Position numbers and translations under genes: made by a program. Below, in pieces: positions 21,542 through 31,433 of a stretch of DNA of 34,500 nt. Origin of the DNA: Apostichopus japonicus (Eukaryota > Echinodermata > Holothuroidea > Aspidochirotida > Stichopodidae); the NCBI RefSeq assembly GCF_037975245.1, contig NC_092563.1:794001-828500 (forward strand). The letters are read 5' to 3'. The notes beneath the pieces are model-generated. The model was not told the DNA's origin and made no database searches. It saw only the letters and a program-made list of their open reading frames with translations. The first letter of the stretch is position 1, and each line of letters opens with the position of its first letter.

Positions 21542-22453
21542 CTATCGTACCCTCTGACAAGAGGTGAGACCGTCTCGTATCTACAGACCACTCTGGATAT
21601 ACAAAATCCGGAGAAATTACTGAGCAGAGATAGAGCAGAATTTCTTCAAAGACTGATACAACAGGTGAAACAGAAGACGCCTTTCACCAGCATGACATTC
21701 CTATCCTCCCAAGAGGGTCCTCACCTCCCCTCCCTGAGTCAGTGCAAAGATGCGATGATGTTGGCTCAAGGAGGGAACTGCATGGTCATCAACACATTTG
21801 TGAAAGCGGTCCTAGAAAACCTCGGTTTCAAGACGCACCAGATTCCCGGCAGTGCCTATCGTTGGCGGGATCCTTTAAGGGATCACCACCTTGCAGTGGT
21901 CGTTAGGGATCTCACCCAGACAGGATCCACACATCTGGTAGATATTGGAAACCAGTTCCATCTTTGTGCTCCTGTCTCACTGGATTTTAGAAGAGCTTCT
22001 TCCACTTATAAGAACAGAAATATTTTGTACAAGTATTTTCAGGTCAGTAACGGTATCATACAGTTTTGCCAGGAAATACAACAACCTGGAACCAAACCTG
22101 GAAACTCTCAACTAATATATTATGAAGATGACAAATGGTGGGAAGTATTGATAACTTTACGAACAATGGAAGAAAAGAATCTCTCAGACGCCTTAAAATT
22201 AAACATTGATGTTCTCGAAGCTCAGAAAGTTACCGGCGTTTTTAACGACTTACTACTAGTGGGATATTATAAAGATCTGTGGGTTAACATGAAGCTGAAG
22301 AAGTGTATGACAATGACTTCTGATGGCAGGGTTGAGATCACAAAGATTGCAGATAACGATCACCTTACTGAAATGGTATTAAAATATTTCCCTCAATTCT
22401 CACTTGAACAAATTCGGAATACCATTAACAACATCGATAATAGTAGCACATAA
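21542..22453 (+). CDS. Arylamine N-acetyltransferase-like protein 1, catalytic exon
   Basis: A single 303-codon exon after the acceptor ending at 21541, closed by TAA. It belongs to the NAT family (Acetyltransf_2), whose members move an acetyl group from acetyl-CoA to arylamines or hydrazines by a Cys-His-Asp triad. The exon starts LSYPLTRGETVSYL. The 'PFTSMTF' string aligns with the NAT 'PFEN' motif; AQGGNC carries the nucleophile Cys, DHHLAVVV the His (+36) and HLVDIG the Asp (+54). Near the C-terminus, LLLVGYYKDLWVNM and LKYFPQFS match the NAT third domain. The usual Arg of RGG.C is replaced by Gln. Nothing disables the frame. It is the first of three tandem paralogues; substrate cannot be predicted from the sequence. 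Confidence 0.92.
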   Translation, partial: LSYPLTRGETVSYLQTTLDIQNPEKLLSRDRAEFLQRLIQQVKQKTPFTSMTFLSSQEGPHLPSLSQCKDAMMLAQGGNCMVINTFVKAVLENLGFKTHQIPGSAYRWRDPLRDHHLAVVVRDLTQTGSTHLVDIGNQFHLCAPVSLDFRRASSTYKNRNILYKYFQVSNGIIQFCQEIQQPGTKPGNSQLIYYEDDKWWEVLITLRTMEEKNLSDALKLNIDVLEAQKVTGVFNDLLLVGYYKDLWVNMKLKKCMTMTSDGRVEITKIADNDHLTEMVLKYFPQFSLEQIRNTINNIDNSST

Positions 22454-22825
22454 AGAGAAACCATGCTAATCAAATAATACCTGAAATGGATATAATTCCA
22501 ACAGACAGAATGTGACAATGTCAAAATTGCTTGTCTTAACTCCTAAATATGGTCGTTTGAAGGTGACTGTTACCAAATGAAGCAATCCTTGTTTCAAGGA
22601 AATATTGAACATTCCCCGTTTTTTGTTTTCGACTTTGGCATATTTAGTTCACTTTCCTTTGGTAAATGTTGATTGTCCCTATTATTTTCCTTGTTTAGAT
22701 TGAGTTGTGAATGTTTTTCTTATAAGAATCCTAGCTTCTTTCGTCAAGTAATGGTTACATTTATTGGACTGAAAGAAAGGCATGTGTTGTGAGGTCTGTG
22801 CATTCTATGCAAGGAATGTACATCG

Positions 22826-23275
22826 AAAGTTTAATTGATTATGTAAACCTTAGGAATGTGTGAATACATTTATACAACATACGTAGTTAAGTTTAATTGT
22901 GTAAACCTTAGGAATAATACATTTCTACAATGTACATAGGTTACGTTTAATTGATTGTGTAAACCTTACGAATAATACATTTATACAACGTACGTAGTTA
23001 AGTTTAATTGATTGTGTAAACCTTACGAATAATACATTTATGATACAAAATACGTAGTTAAGTTTAATTGATTGTGTAAACCTTAGGGATAAAACATTTT
23101 ACAACATACTTGGTTAAGTTTAAATGATTGTGTAAACCTTAGGAATAATACACTTATACAATGTACGTATTTAAGTGTAATTGATTGTGTAAACCTTAGG
23201 AATAATACAATTATACAACGTACGTAGTTAAGTTTAACTGATTGTGCACACCTAGGAATGTGTTAATACAAATTA
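22826..23275. repeat. About 57-bp tandem repeat, 8 copies, downstream of NAT gene 1
   Basis: Eight copies of a 56-60 bp unit containing TAAGTTTAATTGATTGTG, TAAACCTTAGGAATAATACA and TACAACGTACGTAG. It begins about 370 bp after the gene 1 stop codon and may lie within or just past its 3' untranslated region. I see no clear AATAAA signal between the stop codon and the array. Confidence 0.9.
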
Positions 23276-26200
23276 AGTGTAACATAATCGCTACGCCGTG
23301 CAAGCTCCTCTTTGGCAGTACAGCTTTCATTGAGTTAGTTCTATTCACTCCGCCAAACAAGAAGGGTGTCTCTCTTCACTACACATGTTGCCTATCTTTT
23401 CATTATCTGTCAACGCCGTTCTACTTTGCCAAATTTTACATTGCCATTCTGTTCTGCCTGTGCCTGCTTCCACATGGATTTTACATGCAATGAATACATC
23501 TATGCAGTTTTATCTCTCTCTCGCTTATTGAACTTACATTCCGTCAATCCGTTTACCTGGAGGATGTTATAGTTCATTTGGATGTTCTCGAGTTGGACCA
23601 ATTTCAAACCACGCTCTTCCGAAAACCAAACTAGCCGCGCCAACTCTCTCAGCTACTTCACTCTATTGCAAGCGATCGAAATGAATGTGTGTTAATGTAA
23701 TGTATCTTTTGATTATAGTTCAACAACAGAACAAATTCTCCTTTCTCCTCTATTCTTTTATGTTTGTGACTGTCGGTTAATCTCAAGTGGTTGAATCCCT
23801 CCTATAGATAGCTAGCAGTCTCGTAACACATGTTCCAACCATTCACAATGATGTAAAATCTCCAACTACAGTATTCATAAGTGATTCTGTGCATAACGAA
23901 AAGGGGGGGGGGGACCCGTAAGATATTATCATTAAATGTCTCATCTTATGTTCTTGTTTATTTCTCAATGTACCACCAGTGTTGTTCATGGATGACGTAT
24001 GTCATTCAATGACCGCAAATAACAGTGATAGTTGCTCAAAAAATTTGGAAAGCATTTTGAACCAGAAAGCCAGCAGGCTTAGTGAGCCTAGTTAAGACCT
24101 AGCCTGATAGTTTATACTGTATATGGAATCACCTAATGGATAAAGTACTGTAACTACTAACTGATGCAAATCTGTCCTTAAATAAGTACCAGAACATAAG
24201 ACAAGAGTTCCAGATAACTTGATCATTGCAAAGGTATTACTCTTCCGCAATGATTGATTGGTTGATGACTAATAACAGTCATTAGTGGAAGTGGGGGAAA
24301 TCCCTCTCAGCCACTTAATAGAGGAAAGGTCAAATCCTGACACAGAAAAGCCATTCATCATAGATGTGGCTGAGTTGAAAGCTTACAAGGTTTCCAGACT
24401 TTGACCTCTGCTGACTTCAAATAACCTTTAATTAGCATCATATTTGGGCAAATATTTGGACGATATTTGTCACTAAATGTACTTGTTGAAATAGTAAGCA
24501 GCGATTAGGGCAACTGTTATGGGATAAGGTCATATGTTCTGTTTCAAAATGAATCCCTGAGGACTTTAATATTGAGAATTCAGAACAGTTTTAAGATATT
24601 GTGCAGTAATTTCTGGCTAAACTTACATACAAATGACATCTTAAACGGGCGTCTTAAACCTGTAACAATGAAGCATGGTGAGAGCATGGATGTATACCAA
24701 GATAGTGAAAGCAATGAAATATTACCCTGACATTGGTTTAAACTTTCAGGAATTACTAATTAGGTTCTTAAAAGTGCAAATCATGCTCAATTTCATAATA
24801 ATAATATCATTTAAGGTCTGACAAAGTATGTGCGTTTCTGTACACCATGTCCTTGTACAAAATGTCATACTGAAACCCAAAGCTTATAACTGACCACTCC
24901 CTAACTAAGAAGAAAGGTTTTCAGGGAATTGTTTCTGCTAGCCTTTAAACAACCATTGACTTGTAGCAAATTAGAAGTCTAAACTTGAAATAAAAATTAT
25001 CCAGCAACAGTGCTTTTAAGGTTTCTACACTTGCCCTTGCTGACTTCAAATGACCCTTGACCTTCACCATGAATAACTGGGCTCTTTTATTCATTATAGG
25101 AAATTTGTATGCCAATGTGACGTCTGATGAAACTGAAATCTTATGCTGTCATGTTTAAAATTTCCAGAGTGTAACCTCTACTGAACCCAAATGACCTGTA
25201 CCCTCCACCAACAAGCAATAGATTTGGGTTAGGGTAAAGGTAACACAACTAATGCATATAGTACAGGCAAGTTAACACAGTTTTAATGATATTATTAGCA
25301 AGAACAAAAAAGTAATCACAGTTAGTTCACATGGCGTACGCAATGCCTAGCAAATTTACCATCCATCAACACTATAGTTGAAAAGGCTGTTGTTTTTCGC
25401 AGGCCATTCGGCTTGGTCCTGACGAAAGTTTTTCTGTATATTAATTCAAGTTTATACATCATAGTAGCTAGGTCAATACACACCAATCTTCTTAATTTTG
25501 GTGTAAATCTAATTATGACCAAACTTGGCAATGATAATCAGCCAATAGTGGGTAAAAAGATAGGGGATGGTAATAATAGGTCAGAGGTCATATGAAGGAA
25601 GGTTTTAGCAGGCAAAGGGAGGAATGCTAAAAACATATGTGTCGAGGAATGCTACAAACATGTGTCTCAGCTACAAGATTTTGTTCAGCAAACTTGATTA
25701 AAGCAGTTTAGTCATGTGTGAAGTGAATTAATTATATCTATCATATGAAACAATGCTCTTCTTTTCTTACCAAGGAGCAATTTTTCAATTATCATATACA
25801 TTTATTTTCTCCCCCTTATAACTGTTACTGGAGGACTATTTTAATAAGCTTTTGAGGGAGATCTCTAATTCCCGTCTTCGCCAGCCTCTGTGTACTTTGA
25901 CCATTATGGCTTAATAGGTTGTTACTTCTTATCACTACTAAGTAAACAAGATCTACTTATCATGAATTTATTACAATATATATTAGTTTATTACATTAAA
26001 AGTAACCGGTACCAAGGACAAAGGACTGTTCTCTTAGATACATTCAAAGATTACTTCTGTGCTTCCAACATACATTTCTCATACCTGAATGTAGGCCTAG
26101 CCTACAGTAGTACATGTACTGCGGCAATTACATCATCTTTGTTATTTTTCTTTTCTTTTCTTTATCCCTAAAAAGCCAGCACCTTAACTTACAGTCAACT

Positions 26201-26354
26201 TAAGCTGGTTAGTCCGTTTATAGCCGCGTGGTACCACAAATAGGTGCCTTGTTATTTAACTGTCACACTTGGTAAAGACTCTTTCAGTTCTGAATATTTG
26301 AATTGTGTCAATATGTAAACACCAAAGTCTGTAGTTTATAAAACAAATATTCTC
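23276..26354. other. Intergenic region between NAT genes 1 and 2
   Basis: No gene is recognised. Diverged copies of an echinoderm-style dispersed repeat ('aaggtttcCAGACTTTGACCTCTGCTGACTTCAAATgaCC' pattern) lie at about 24385-24435, 25018-25075 and 25145-25210. A poly-G run is at 23904-23914. Short open frames at 23242-23493, 25322-25531 and 25890-26171 carry no recognisable motif. Confidence 0.5.
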
Positions 26355-26600
26355 TGTTGTGTATGACACAGTGTAGGTAAGGCCAAGACCATGCTCCCGC
26401 TCCCAGTGCAACTGGAGGGGGTCAAAAGTCACCCATATCACAGCACTACACAATAGTTCTTCAGGGCAATGTTTATTCAGGGAGTTGTTCCATAACAACT
26501 CCCTGGTTTATTGCACCACTTGTTGTTCATATTATCATGTATTGGACAGTAACTTAGCTAACAGCTGCCACAGTAGCTGCCCATCATGGACTTCACACCT
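26355..26600. repeat. Duplicated block R1, first copy (filled site)
   Basis: Shares the strings CAGTGTAGGTAAGGCCA, CACCCATATCACAG, ACTACACAATAGT, and CTTGTTGTTCATATTATCA with the block at 27285-27500, in the same order and orientation. This copy contains the 28-bp palindromic insertion at 26478; the other copy lacks it. Confidence 0.85.
26478..26505. mobile_element. 28-bp palindromic mini-insertion with 7-bp target duplication (copy 2)
   Basis: Left arm CAGGGAGTTGTT, spacer CCAT, right arm AACAACTCCCTG; the arms are perfect 12-bp complements. GTTTATT precedes (26471-26477) and follows (26506-26512) it. The paralogous block at about 27420 has a single GTTTATT followed by GCAC, that is, the empty site. 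Insertion and a 7-bp target duplication are therefore directly shown. No coding capacity, so movement must have relied on a transposase encoded elsewhere. Confidence 0.9.
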
Positions 26601-26670
26601 CTAGTCTGATTGAAAGTTAACCCTATTTATCCAAGGTCAAGACAGAACAAAAAATTACAGTGAAGCAATT

Positions 26671-27046
26671 CAGCCTGAACTATAACTCATTTCACAGCAC
26701 CTTGACCGTTCCACCCTGCAGGGTGAGGATACTCCAGTGCTGCTGAATGCTATCCATGGATGGATGACCGATTAGATGGCCATTCAATATTAACACACAG
26801 TGAAGAGGCATAAAGAACAGGTCACCACAGAATAGCAACCTGTGTGTGTCTCTCCTAGTCATATATTACTGAGTATAGTGACCGGTTCTTATTATCAATA
26901 CACTCCTTTGTTGGAAGTCATATGGTTTTTACATATATGTACCATTGACAGACCAGAGTGCAAGAGGCCAGGCCAGAGTGCAAACCTTCTTATACAGGAT
27001 TTTATGGAAACTATAGAGAAATTACTGCTGAAGGAATACAGTCAAA
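26671..27046 (+). promoter_or_regulatory. Putative promoter and 5' leader of NAT gene 2 (duplicated in gene 3)
   Basis: About 375 bp upstream of the gene 2 ATG matches the sequence upstream of the gene 3 ATG (30936-31328) with small indels. Well conserved parts are CAGCACCTTGACC, GTGTGTCTCTCCTAGTCATA, TTATCAATACA.TCCTTTG and, next to the ATG, ACAGACCAGAGTGCAAGAGG. No clear TATA box is placed where a start site can be assigned, so the promoter role is inferred from position and shared sequence. Confidence 0.45.
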
Positions 27047-27151
27047 ATGGCAAACTTGAGCTTACTTTCAACTGCGTACAGATTATTTTCAAAAACTCGG
27101 ATTAATTTAGGCAGCAGTGCACTGTTTCTGCCTCGCTCACTCTCCAACATG
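27047..27151 (+). CDS. NAT gene 2, first exon (mitochondrial-presequence-like)
   Basis: ATG in a favourable context (CAAAATGG) opens 35 codons, MANLSLLSTAYRLFSKTRIN followed by LGSSALFLPRSLSNM, up to the donor GTGAGA at 27152 in phase 0. It has four basic and no acidic residues, with Leu/Phe/Arg spacing typical of amphipathic mitochondrial targeting helices. It is almost identical to the first exon of gene 3 (103 of 105 bases; Ile19 here, Asn19 there). It is in frame with the catalytic exon at 28978; splicing would give a 336-residue protein. The start is supported by the matching copy in gene 3 and by the common donor. Confidence 0.75.
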
Positions 27152-27219
27152 GTGAGACTTTCATTGGCTCTTATTCATTTCATTTAGAGTTTTGCTTTTT
27201 TGGAAACTATTAATAGCTT

Positions 27220-27265
27220 AAGACAGTTTGGAATACTAACAATTGTAAGTATTCCAAACTGTCTT
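27220..27265. repeat. Perfect 18-bp hairpin, probable template-switch product
   Basis: Arms AAGACAGTTTGGAATACT (27220-27237) and AGTATTCCAAACTGTCTT (27248-27265) are exact reverse complements with a 10-nt loop. In the duplicate intron of gene 3 only the right arm exists (about 31498-31516), so the left arm was added here. Confidence 0.9.
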
Positions 27266-27284
27266 CCAATCTCATCTTTCTCTG

Positions 27285-27500
27285 TCGTGACAGTGTAGGT
27301 AAGGCCAGGACCATGCTCCCACCCGCATGTAATATGTTTAAATCTCCCAGGGCAACAAGAGGGGATCAAAGCTAGGTCACCCATATCACAGTACTACACA
27401 ATAGTACTTCAGTGCAATGTTTATTGCACAACTTGTTGTTCATATTATCATGTATTGGTCTGTAACTTAGCTAACAGCTACCACAGTTAGCTATGTTAAC
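27285..27500. repeat. Duplicated block R1', second copy (empty site)
   Basis: Direct duplicate of 26355-26600 inside the gene 2 intron, with GTTTATT present once at the place where the 28-bp element sits in the first copy. The two blocks flank the promoter and first exon of gene 2. Confidence 0.85.
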
Positions 27501-27639
27501 TAAGGGAAGTGTATTGTAGCTTGTTTGTCAGACAATCTTTGCACAACTGGAAAATGTTAACAACTACCTGAAAAAAATATATTAAAGCTGACAAGATGTT
27601 TCAAGCAAGACTACCTAGGCTAAGATACTGCTAAGATAC

Positions 27640-27945
27640 TACAAATTTCATTGTAGTGTTGAAGTAAGTACTATTGAAGCAAACTACAAACTTTAATGTA
27701 GTGTTGAAGTACTATTGAAGCAAACTACACACTTTCCTTGTAGTGCTGAAGTAAACTCTATTGAAGCAAACTACAAACTTTAATGTAGTGTTGAAGTAAG
27801 TACTATTAAAGCAAACTACAAACTTTCATTGTAGTGTTGAAGTAATTACTACCGAAGCAAAATACAAACTTTAATGTAGTGTTGAAGTACTATTGAAGCA
27901 AACTACAAACTTTCATTGTACTGTAGTGTTGAAGTAATTTATATT
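27640..27945. repeat. About 45-bp tandem repeat, 7 copies, in NAT gene 2 intron
   Basis: Units of about 40-50 bp contain GAAGCAAACTACAAACTTT and TGTAGTGTTGAAGTAAGTAC. Two forms, TTTCATTGTAG and TTTAATGTAG, largely alternate, suggesting dimer-wise amplification. Confidence 0.88.
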
Positions 27946-28301
27946 CAACTTGCACAAAAAGCATCAGTTTACTTTTATGGTATCTTTACTACTTCAAAAG
28001 ATGATGTTTATAATATGAATACTCTCTCATTATTTGGTGTTGCCCATCATGGACAGAACAAAAAATTACAGTGAAGCAATTCAAACTTTATTCTCTGTCA
28101 CTGTGCATCTAGGACTTAACATTAATGATGTAATAAATAAATCAATCAATAAATAAATCAATTCAAAAACAGATGGTTATATTACTTTATAATTGTGAGT
28201 CTATGAGAGAATTAATTCACTAGACAGCCTAACTGGCAAAATACTTGGCAAAAATATATGTACAATCTTTACAGTTTTGAAATATACCTAATAGCCAAAT
28301 C

Positions 28302-28302
<1 letters not shown>

Positions 28303-28353
<51 letters not shown>
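28303..28353. repeat. (TA)n microsatellite
   Basis: About 25 uninterrupted TA units within the gene 2 intron. Confidence 0.95.
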
Positions 28354-28356
<3 letters not shown>

Positions 28357-28977
28357 TTTACACTTTTAAACCAGTAAGTCAAAAAGTTCTTATATCATGA
28401 AATAGGTTATAGCAACTTTGTGATTCCAATTAAAAGCTATCATGTTTGAAAACAATATAATAATAGGCTATCATGCTTCCGGTATTTATGTACTGTAGCT
28501 ATGCAAACCACATGTGTACTTTTCTTATTTTATGAATTGTAAAACTACAGTGAATGCTCTTTGTTTTAATGTTGCAAAGACCTCTTGAAAATCTGAGCCA
28601 ACGTTTTGTGTTGCAATCATGATGCAATCCTGATGAATCCTGACATTTGGTAACCCTATCTTACAAATTTTTGACCCATCAGAACAGGAAAAAAAAAAAT
28701 CATGAACAATAGTCATACCCCCTATAATCATGGTATTTCACACACCGTCTCCTGCCTTTCCCCATCTCCCTGCCCCCTGGCTTCTCCCTGCCCCCCTTGC
28801 TTCCCCCTCCCCAGGTTAACTAACCACTGACCTAGCTTTGTAAGGCAAATGATCATCTCTATATTACAAAGCAAACTAGCACATCTGACAAACGTAAAAC
28901 GGGCATAAACACTTTCATCGAGAGATATTTCATTCATAATAAAAGTTTCTTTCTGGTTTCTTAATTGTTCTTTACAG

Positions 28978-29883
28978 GCCGTGACCTATCCTCTCACAAA
29001 ACATGAAGCCCTCTCTTTCCTGGAAGTCAAATTGGAAATACCAAACCCTGAAAAGTTGGCAACAGAAGACCGGCAACTATTTCTGAATACTTTTGTGGAG
29101 CAAATGAAATACAAGCTACCATTCACCAATATACCAGAGTTTACATCAGAAGGGAACATAAATGTCTTAAGCATACATGAGTTCAAGAAGGCAGTAGTGA
29201 CCATGAAAGGAACAAGTTGCATAGGTCTAAATGCCTTTGCACAAGCTGTACTCAACCACTTCAACTTTAGAAGCTTAGGTGTTTGGTCCAGTGTGTATCG
29301 GTGGAGAAACTATATCGAAGACAACCACCTGGCAATCTTAGTCCACGACTTGACCCATCCCGGAAGCAAGCACTTGATTGACGTTGGCAGCCGTTATTTC
29401 TTGAGTCCGATATGTTTCAATTTCACTAGAGTCTCGCCGACTTACACAATCAGAAATATACCGTACAAATTCTTTAATGCCAGTCCAGGCGTGATCCATT
29501 TTTGCACAAAGGTAAAACAGCCAAAGACGTCTCCTGGGGAAGCCCGTCTTATTTACTATGAGGACGAGGATTGCTGGGAAGTACTCACAGTTTTCAGGAC
29601 CACAAAATTATCACATTTTCCTGATATTCTAAAAGGCTACCATGAAGTCGTATCCAATCCTGACCTTTTGTCCAAAGCATTTCAGTTGTTTTTATTGGTG
29701 GGATACCCAAACAGACTGATGGTGAACATTACACAGAGCCGATGTACAACAATCACCGAAGATGGACACAAAGATGTGACAATGATTGAAACCAAAGAAC
29801 ATTTCATGGAGACTGTCTTCAAGTATTTCCCACAATATACTGAGGAAGAGATTAATAACGCTGCCAAACGTTACTTTAGATAA
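28978..29883 (+). CDS. Arylamine N-acetyltransferase-like protein 2, catalytic exon
   Basis: A 301-codon exon (AVTYPLTKHEALSFLEVKLE at its start), acceptor TTTACAG ending at 28977, stop TAA. NAT-family landmarks: LPFTNIPEF ('PFEN' position), MKGTSC with the nucleophile Cys, DNHLAILV with His (+36) and HLIDVG with Asp (+54), then LLVGYPNRLMVNITQSRC and FKYFPQYTEEE in the C-terminal part. The triad and its spacing equal those of genes 1 and 3, but the normally conserved Gly-Gly before the Cys reads Gly-Thr, which may alter the oxyanion region or the acetyl-CoA pocket. It is closer to gene 1 than to gene 3 by eye. An active enzyme is likely but not proven; substrate unknown. Confidence 0.92.
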   Translation, partial: AVTYPLTKHEALSFLEVKLEIPNPEKLATEDRQLFLNTFVEQMKYKLPFTNIPEFTSEGNINVLSIHEFKKAVVTMKGTSCIGLNAFAQAVLNHFNFRSLGVWSSVYRWRNYIEDNHLAILVHDLTHPGSKHLIDVGSRYFLSPICFNFTRVSPTYTIRNIPYKFFNASPGVIHFCTKVKQPKTSPGEARLIYYEDEDCWEVLTVFRTTKLSHFPDILKGYHEVVSNPDLLSKAFQLFLLVGYPNRLMVNITQSRCTTITEDGHKDVTMIETKEHFMETVFKYFPQYTEEEINNAAKRYFR

Positions 29884-30935
29884 CACGATGAACTGAAGCT
29901 AAAGATCAACCTCACACATAGCTATGGTCTATTAGTATATGTTCTCCAAGTAAATGTTTAATGTTGATATAGTCGTTATAATTCTCCAAATTTTTAACTA
30001 CAGCAACTTCTGAAACTTGGCATGGTATGCATTCAGTCATGGGCATCAATTTTCTGCTCAAAGTGAGGGAAGTGGGTGGGGGGAACAGGGAGTCTGACTG
30101 ACGTGCTTGTGGATGGATCCACGTGCAGGTGAGCACAATTACGATCCAAATGGAATTTTTTCTGCCCCACATCAAAAGGCTTTCAAAGTTCCCCACAGCA
30201 TGTTGATGCTAGGCCTATAACTGTACATTACAATGCAAACCTAACCAGATCAGCACAAGTATAGGTAGCCGTGTCTATCTCAGTCACAACTTATTCAAAC
30301 CAGAGAGGGGTGGGGTAACCGCCCCCTCCCCCCACCCCTCATCCAACAAACAGAATAAGCTAACACTTTTGAGATCAGTCTAACCAGTTTGATAAACAGC
30401 TGCTCCCTGGTCTAACAAAACAAAGATAAAAAATGGTTGAGGTTATTGGAAAGATGCTCTCATGTAAGCTAGGCCAAGTAAGCATGGTTTTCCTGTACAG
30501 TTGGTATTAATTACCCCTCTCTGTGAATGAGTGTGTAATTGAAATATCAAGGAAACAAAGAGTTGAAATGTTCGTAACAGTAGCTGTAGCTGTAATGTGT
30601 TTTAAATTTAGCACTCTGTGCAATATAGCCAAGATAACTAACAAACACCAATTATATTGTAGGCATATCAAGGCATCTTTTACCCTAATAATTGCAACCA
30701 CCCCCCCCCCCCCCACATTAAAAAGGTTGTAATACCAGGGCAATTGAAACCTTTTTTGCAATCTTGGAGTAAATAATCTAATAAATAATATGTTATGCTA
30801 ATGCATCACAAATCTTTGTCCATTCTTTATCTTCATCCTCTCCCATTGTCCTCTTAATGTTTTTATGTGGTCTGATGAAATCAGTTGATTCCTGGTATGT
30901 ATAGATCACAATGACCCCAGCCTAAGGCTCATGAC
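29884..30935. other. Intergenic region between NAT genes 2 and 3
   Basis: No gene. It includes GC-rich low-complexity patches (30060-30080, 30305-30345) and a poly-C run at 30701-30714. The first AATAAA after the gene 2 stop that I find is far downstream, near 30782, so the polyadenylation site is not evident. Confidence 0.45.
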
Positions 30936-31328
30936 CAGCCTGGACTATAACTCATTTCACAGCACCTTGACCTTTCCACCCAGTGTGAGGATACTCCAGT
31001 GCTGCTGAATAATAGCACACTGGCAGGACGCTGTCCATGGATGGATGACTGATTAGTTGGCAATTCAATAATGCACTTAGTACAGGCTTTAGTACAGGCC
31101 TAAGTACAGGCCTTAGTACAGAATAGCAATCTGTGTGTGTCTCTCCTAGTCATATATTACTGAGTACAGTACCAGTATTATTATCAATACATTCCTTTGT
31201 TGGAAGTCATTTGTTGTTTACATGTTTTGACAGACCAGAGTGCAAGAGGCCAGGCTAGAGTGCAAACCTTCTTATACAGGATTTGATGGATATTATAGAG
31301 AAATTACTGTTGAAGAAATATAGTCAAA
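30936..31328 (+). promoter_or_regulatory. Putative promoter and 5' leader of NAT gene 3 (duplicate of gene 2's)
   Basis: Matches 26671-27046 upstream of gene 2, with a private insertion at about 31073-31120 made of four copies of a GTACAGGC(C/T)TTA-like unit. The segment nearest the ATG is the best conserved. Promoter role is inferred. Confidence 0.45.
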
Positions 31329-31433
31329 ATGGCAAACTTGAGCTTACTTTCAACTGCGTACAGATTATTTTCAAAAACTCGGAACAATTTAGGCAGCAGT
31401 GCACTGTTTCTGCCTCGCTCACTCTCCAACATG
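31329..31433 (+). CDS. NAT gene 3, first exon (mitochondrial-presequence-like)
   Basis: Same 35-codon structure as gene 2: ATG in CAAAATGG, MANLSLLSTAYRLFSKTRNN then LGSSALFLPRSLSNM, donor GTGAGA at 31434, phase 0. It splices in frame to the acceptor TTCTGACAG before 32237, giving a 340-residue protein. Two adjacent base changes separate it from the gene 2 exon and there are no silent differences, so the copy is very recent, converted or under constraint. The basic, Leu-rich, acid-free composition suggests mitochondrial import. Confidence 0.78.

Larger units (their letters stand above)
27152..28977 (+). other. Intron 1 of NAT gene 2
   Basis: Runs from GTGAGA to TTCTTTACAG. In order it holds an 18-bp perfect hairpin (27220-27265), duplicated block R1' (27285-27500), a 45-bp tandem repeat (27640-27945), a deleted copy of the R2 block (28042-28083), an AATA/AATC-rich simple repeat near 28125-28165 and a (TA)n run (28303-28353). 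A pyrimidine-rich patch of CCCCTTGCTTCCCCCTCC type lies at 28750-28815. No coding exon is seen inside. Confidence 0.65.

Noticed and set aside
28986-29264. Minus-strand frames within the NAT catalytic exons (also 29682-29886 and 32525-32836)
   Set aside because: Antisense shadows of clear NAT coding sequence.
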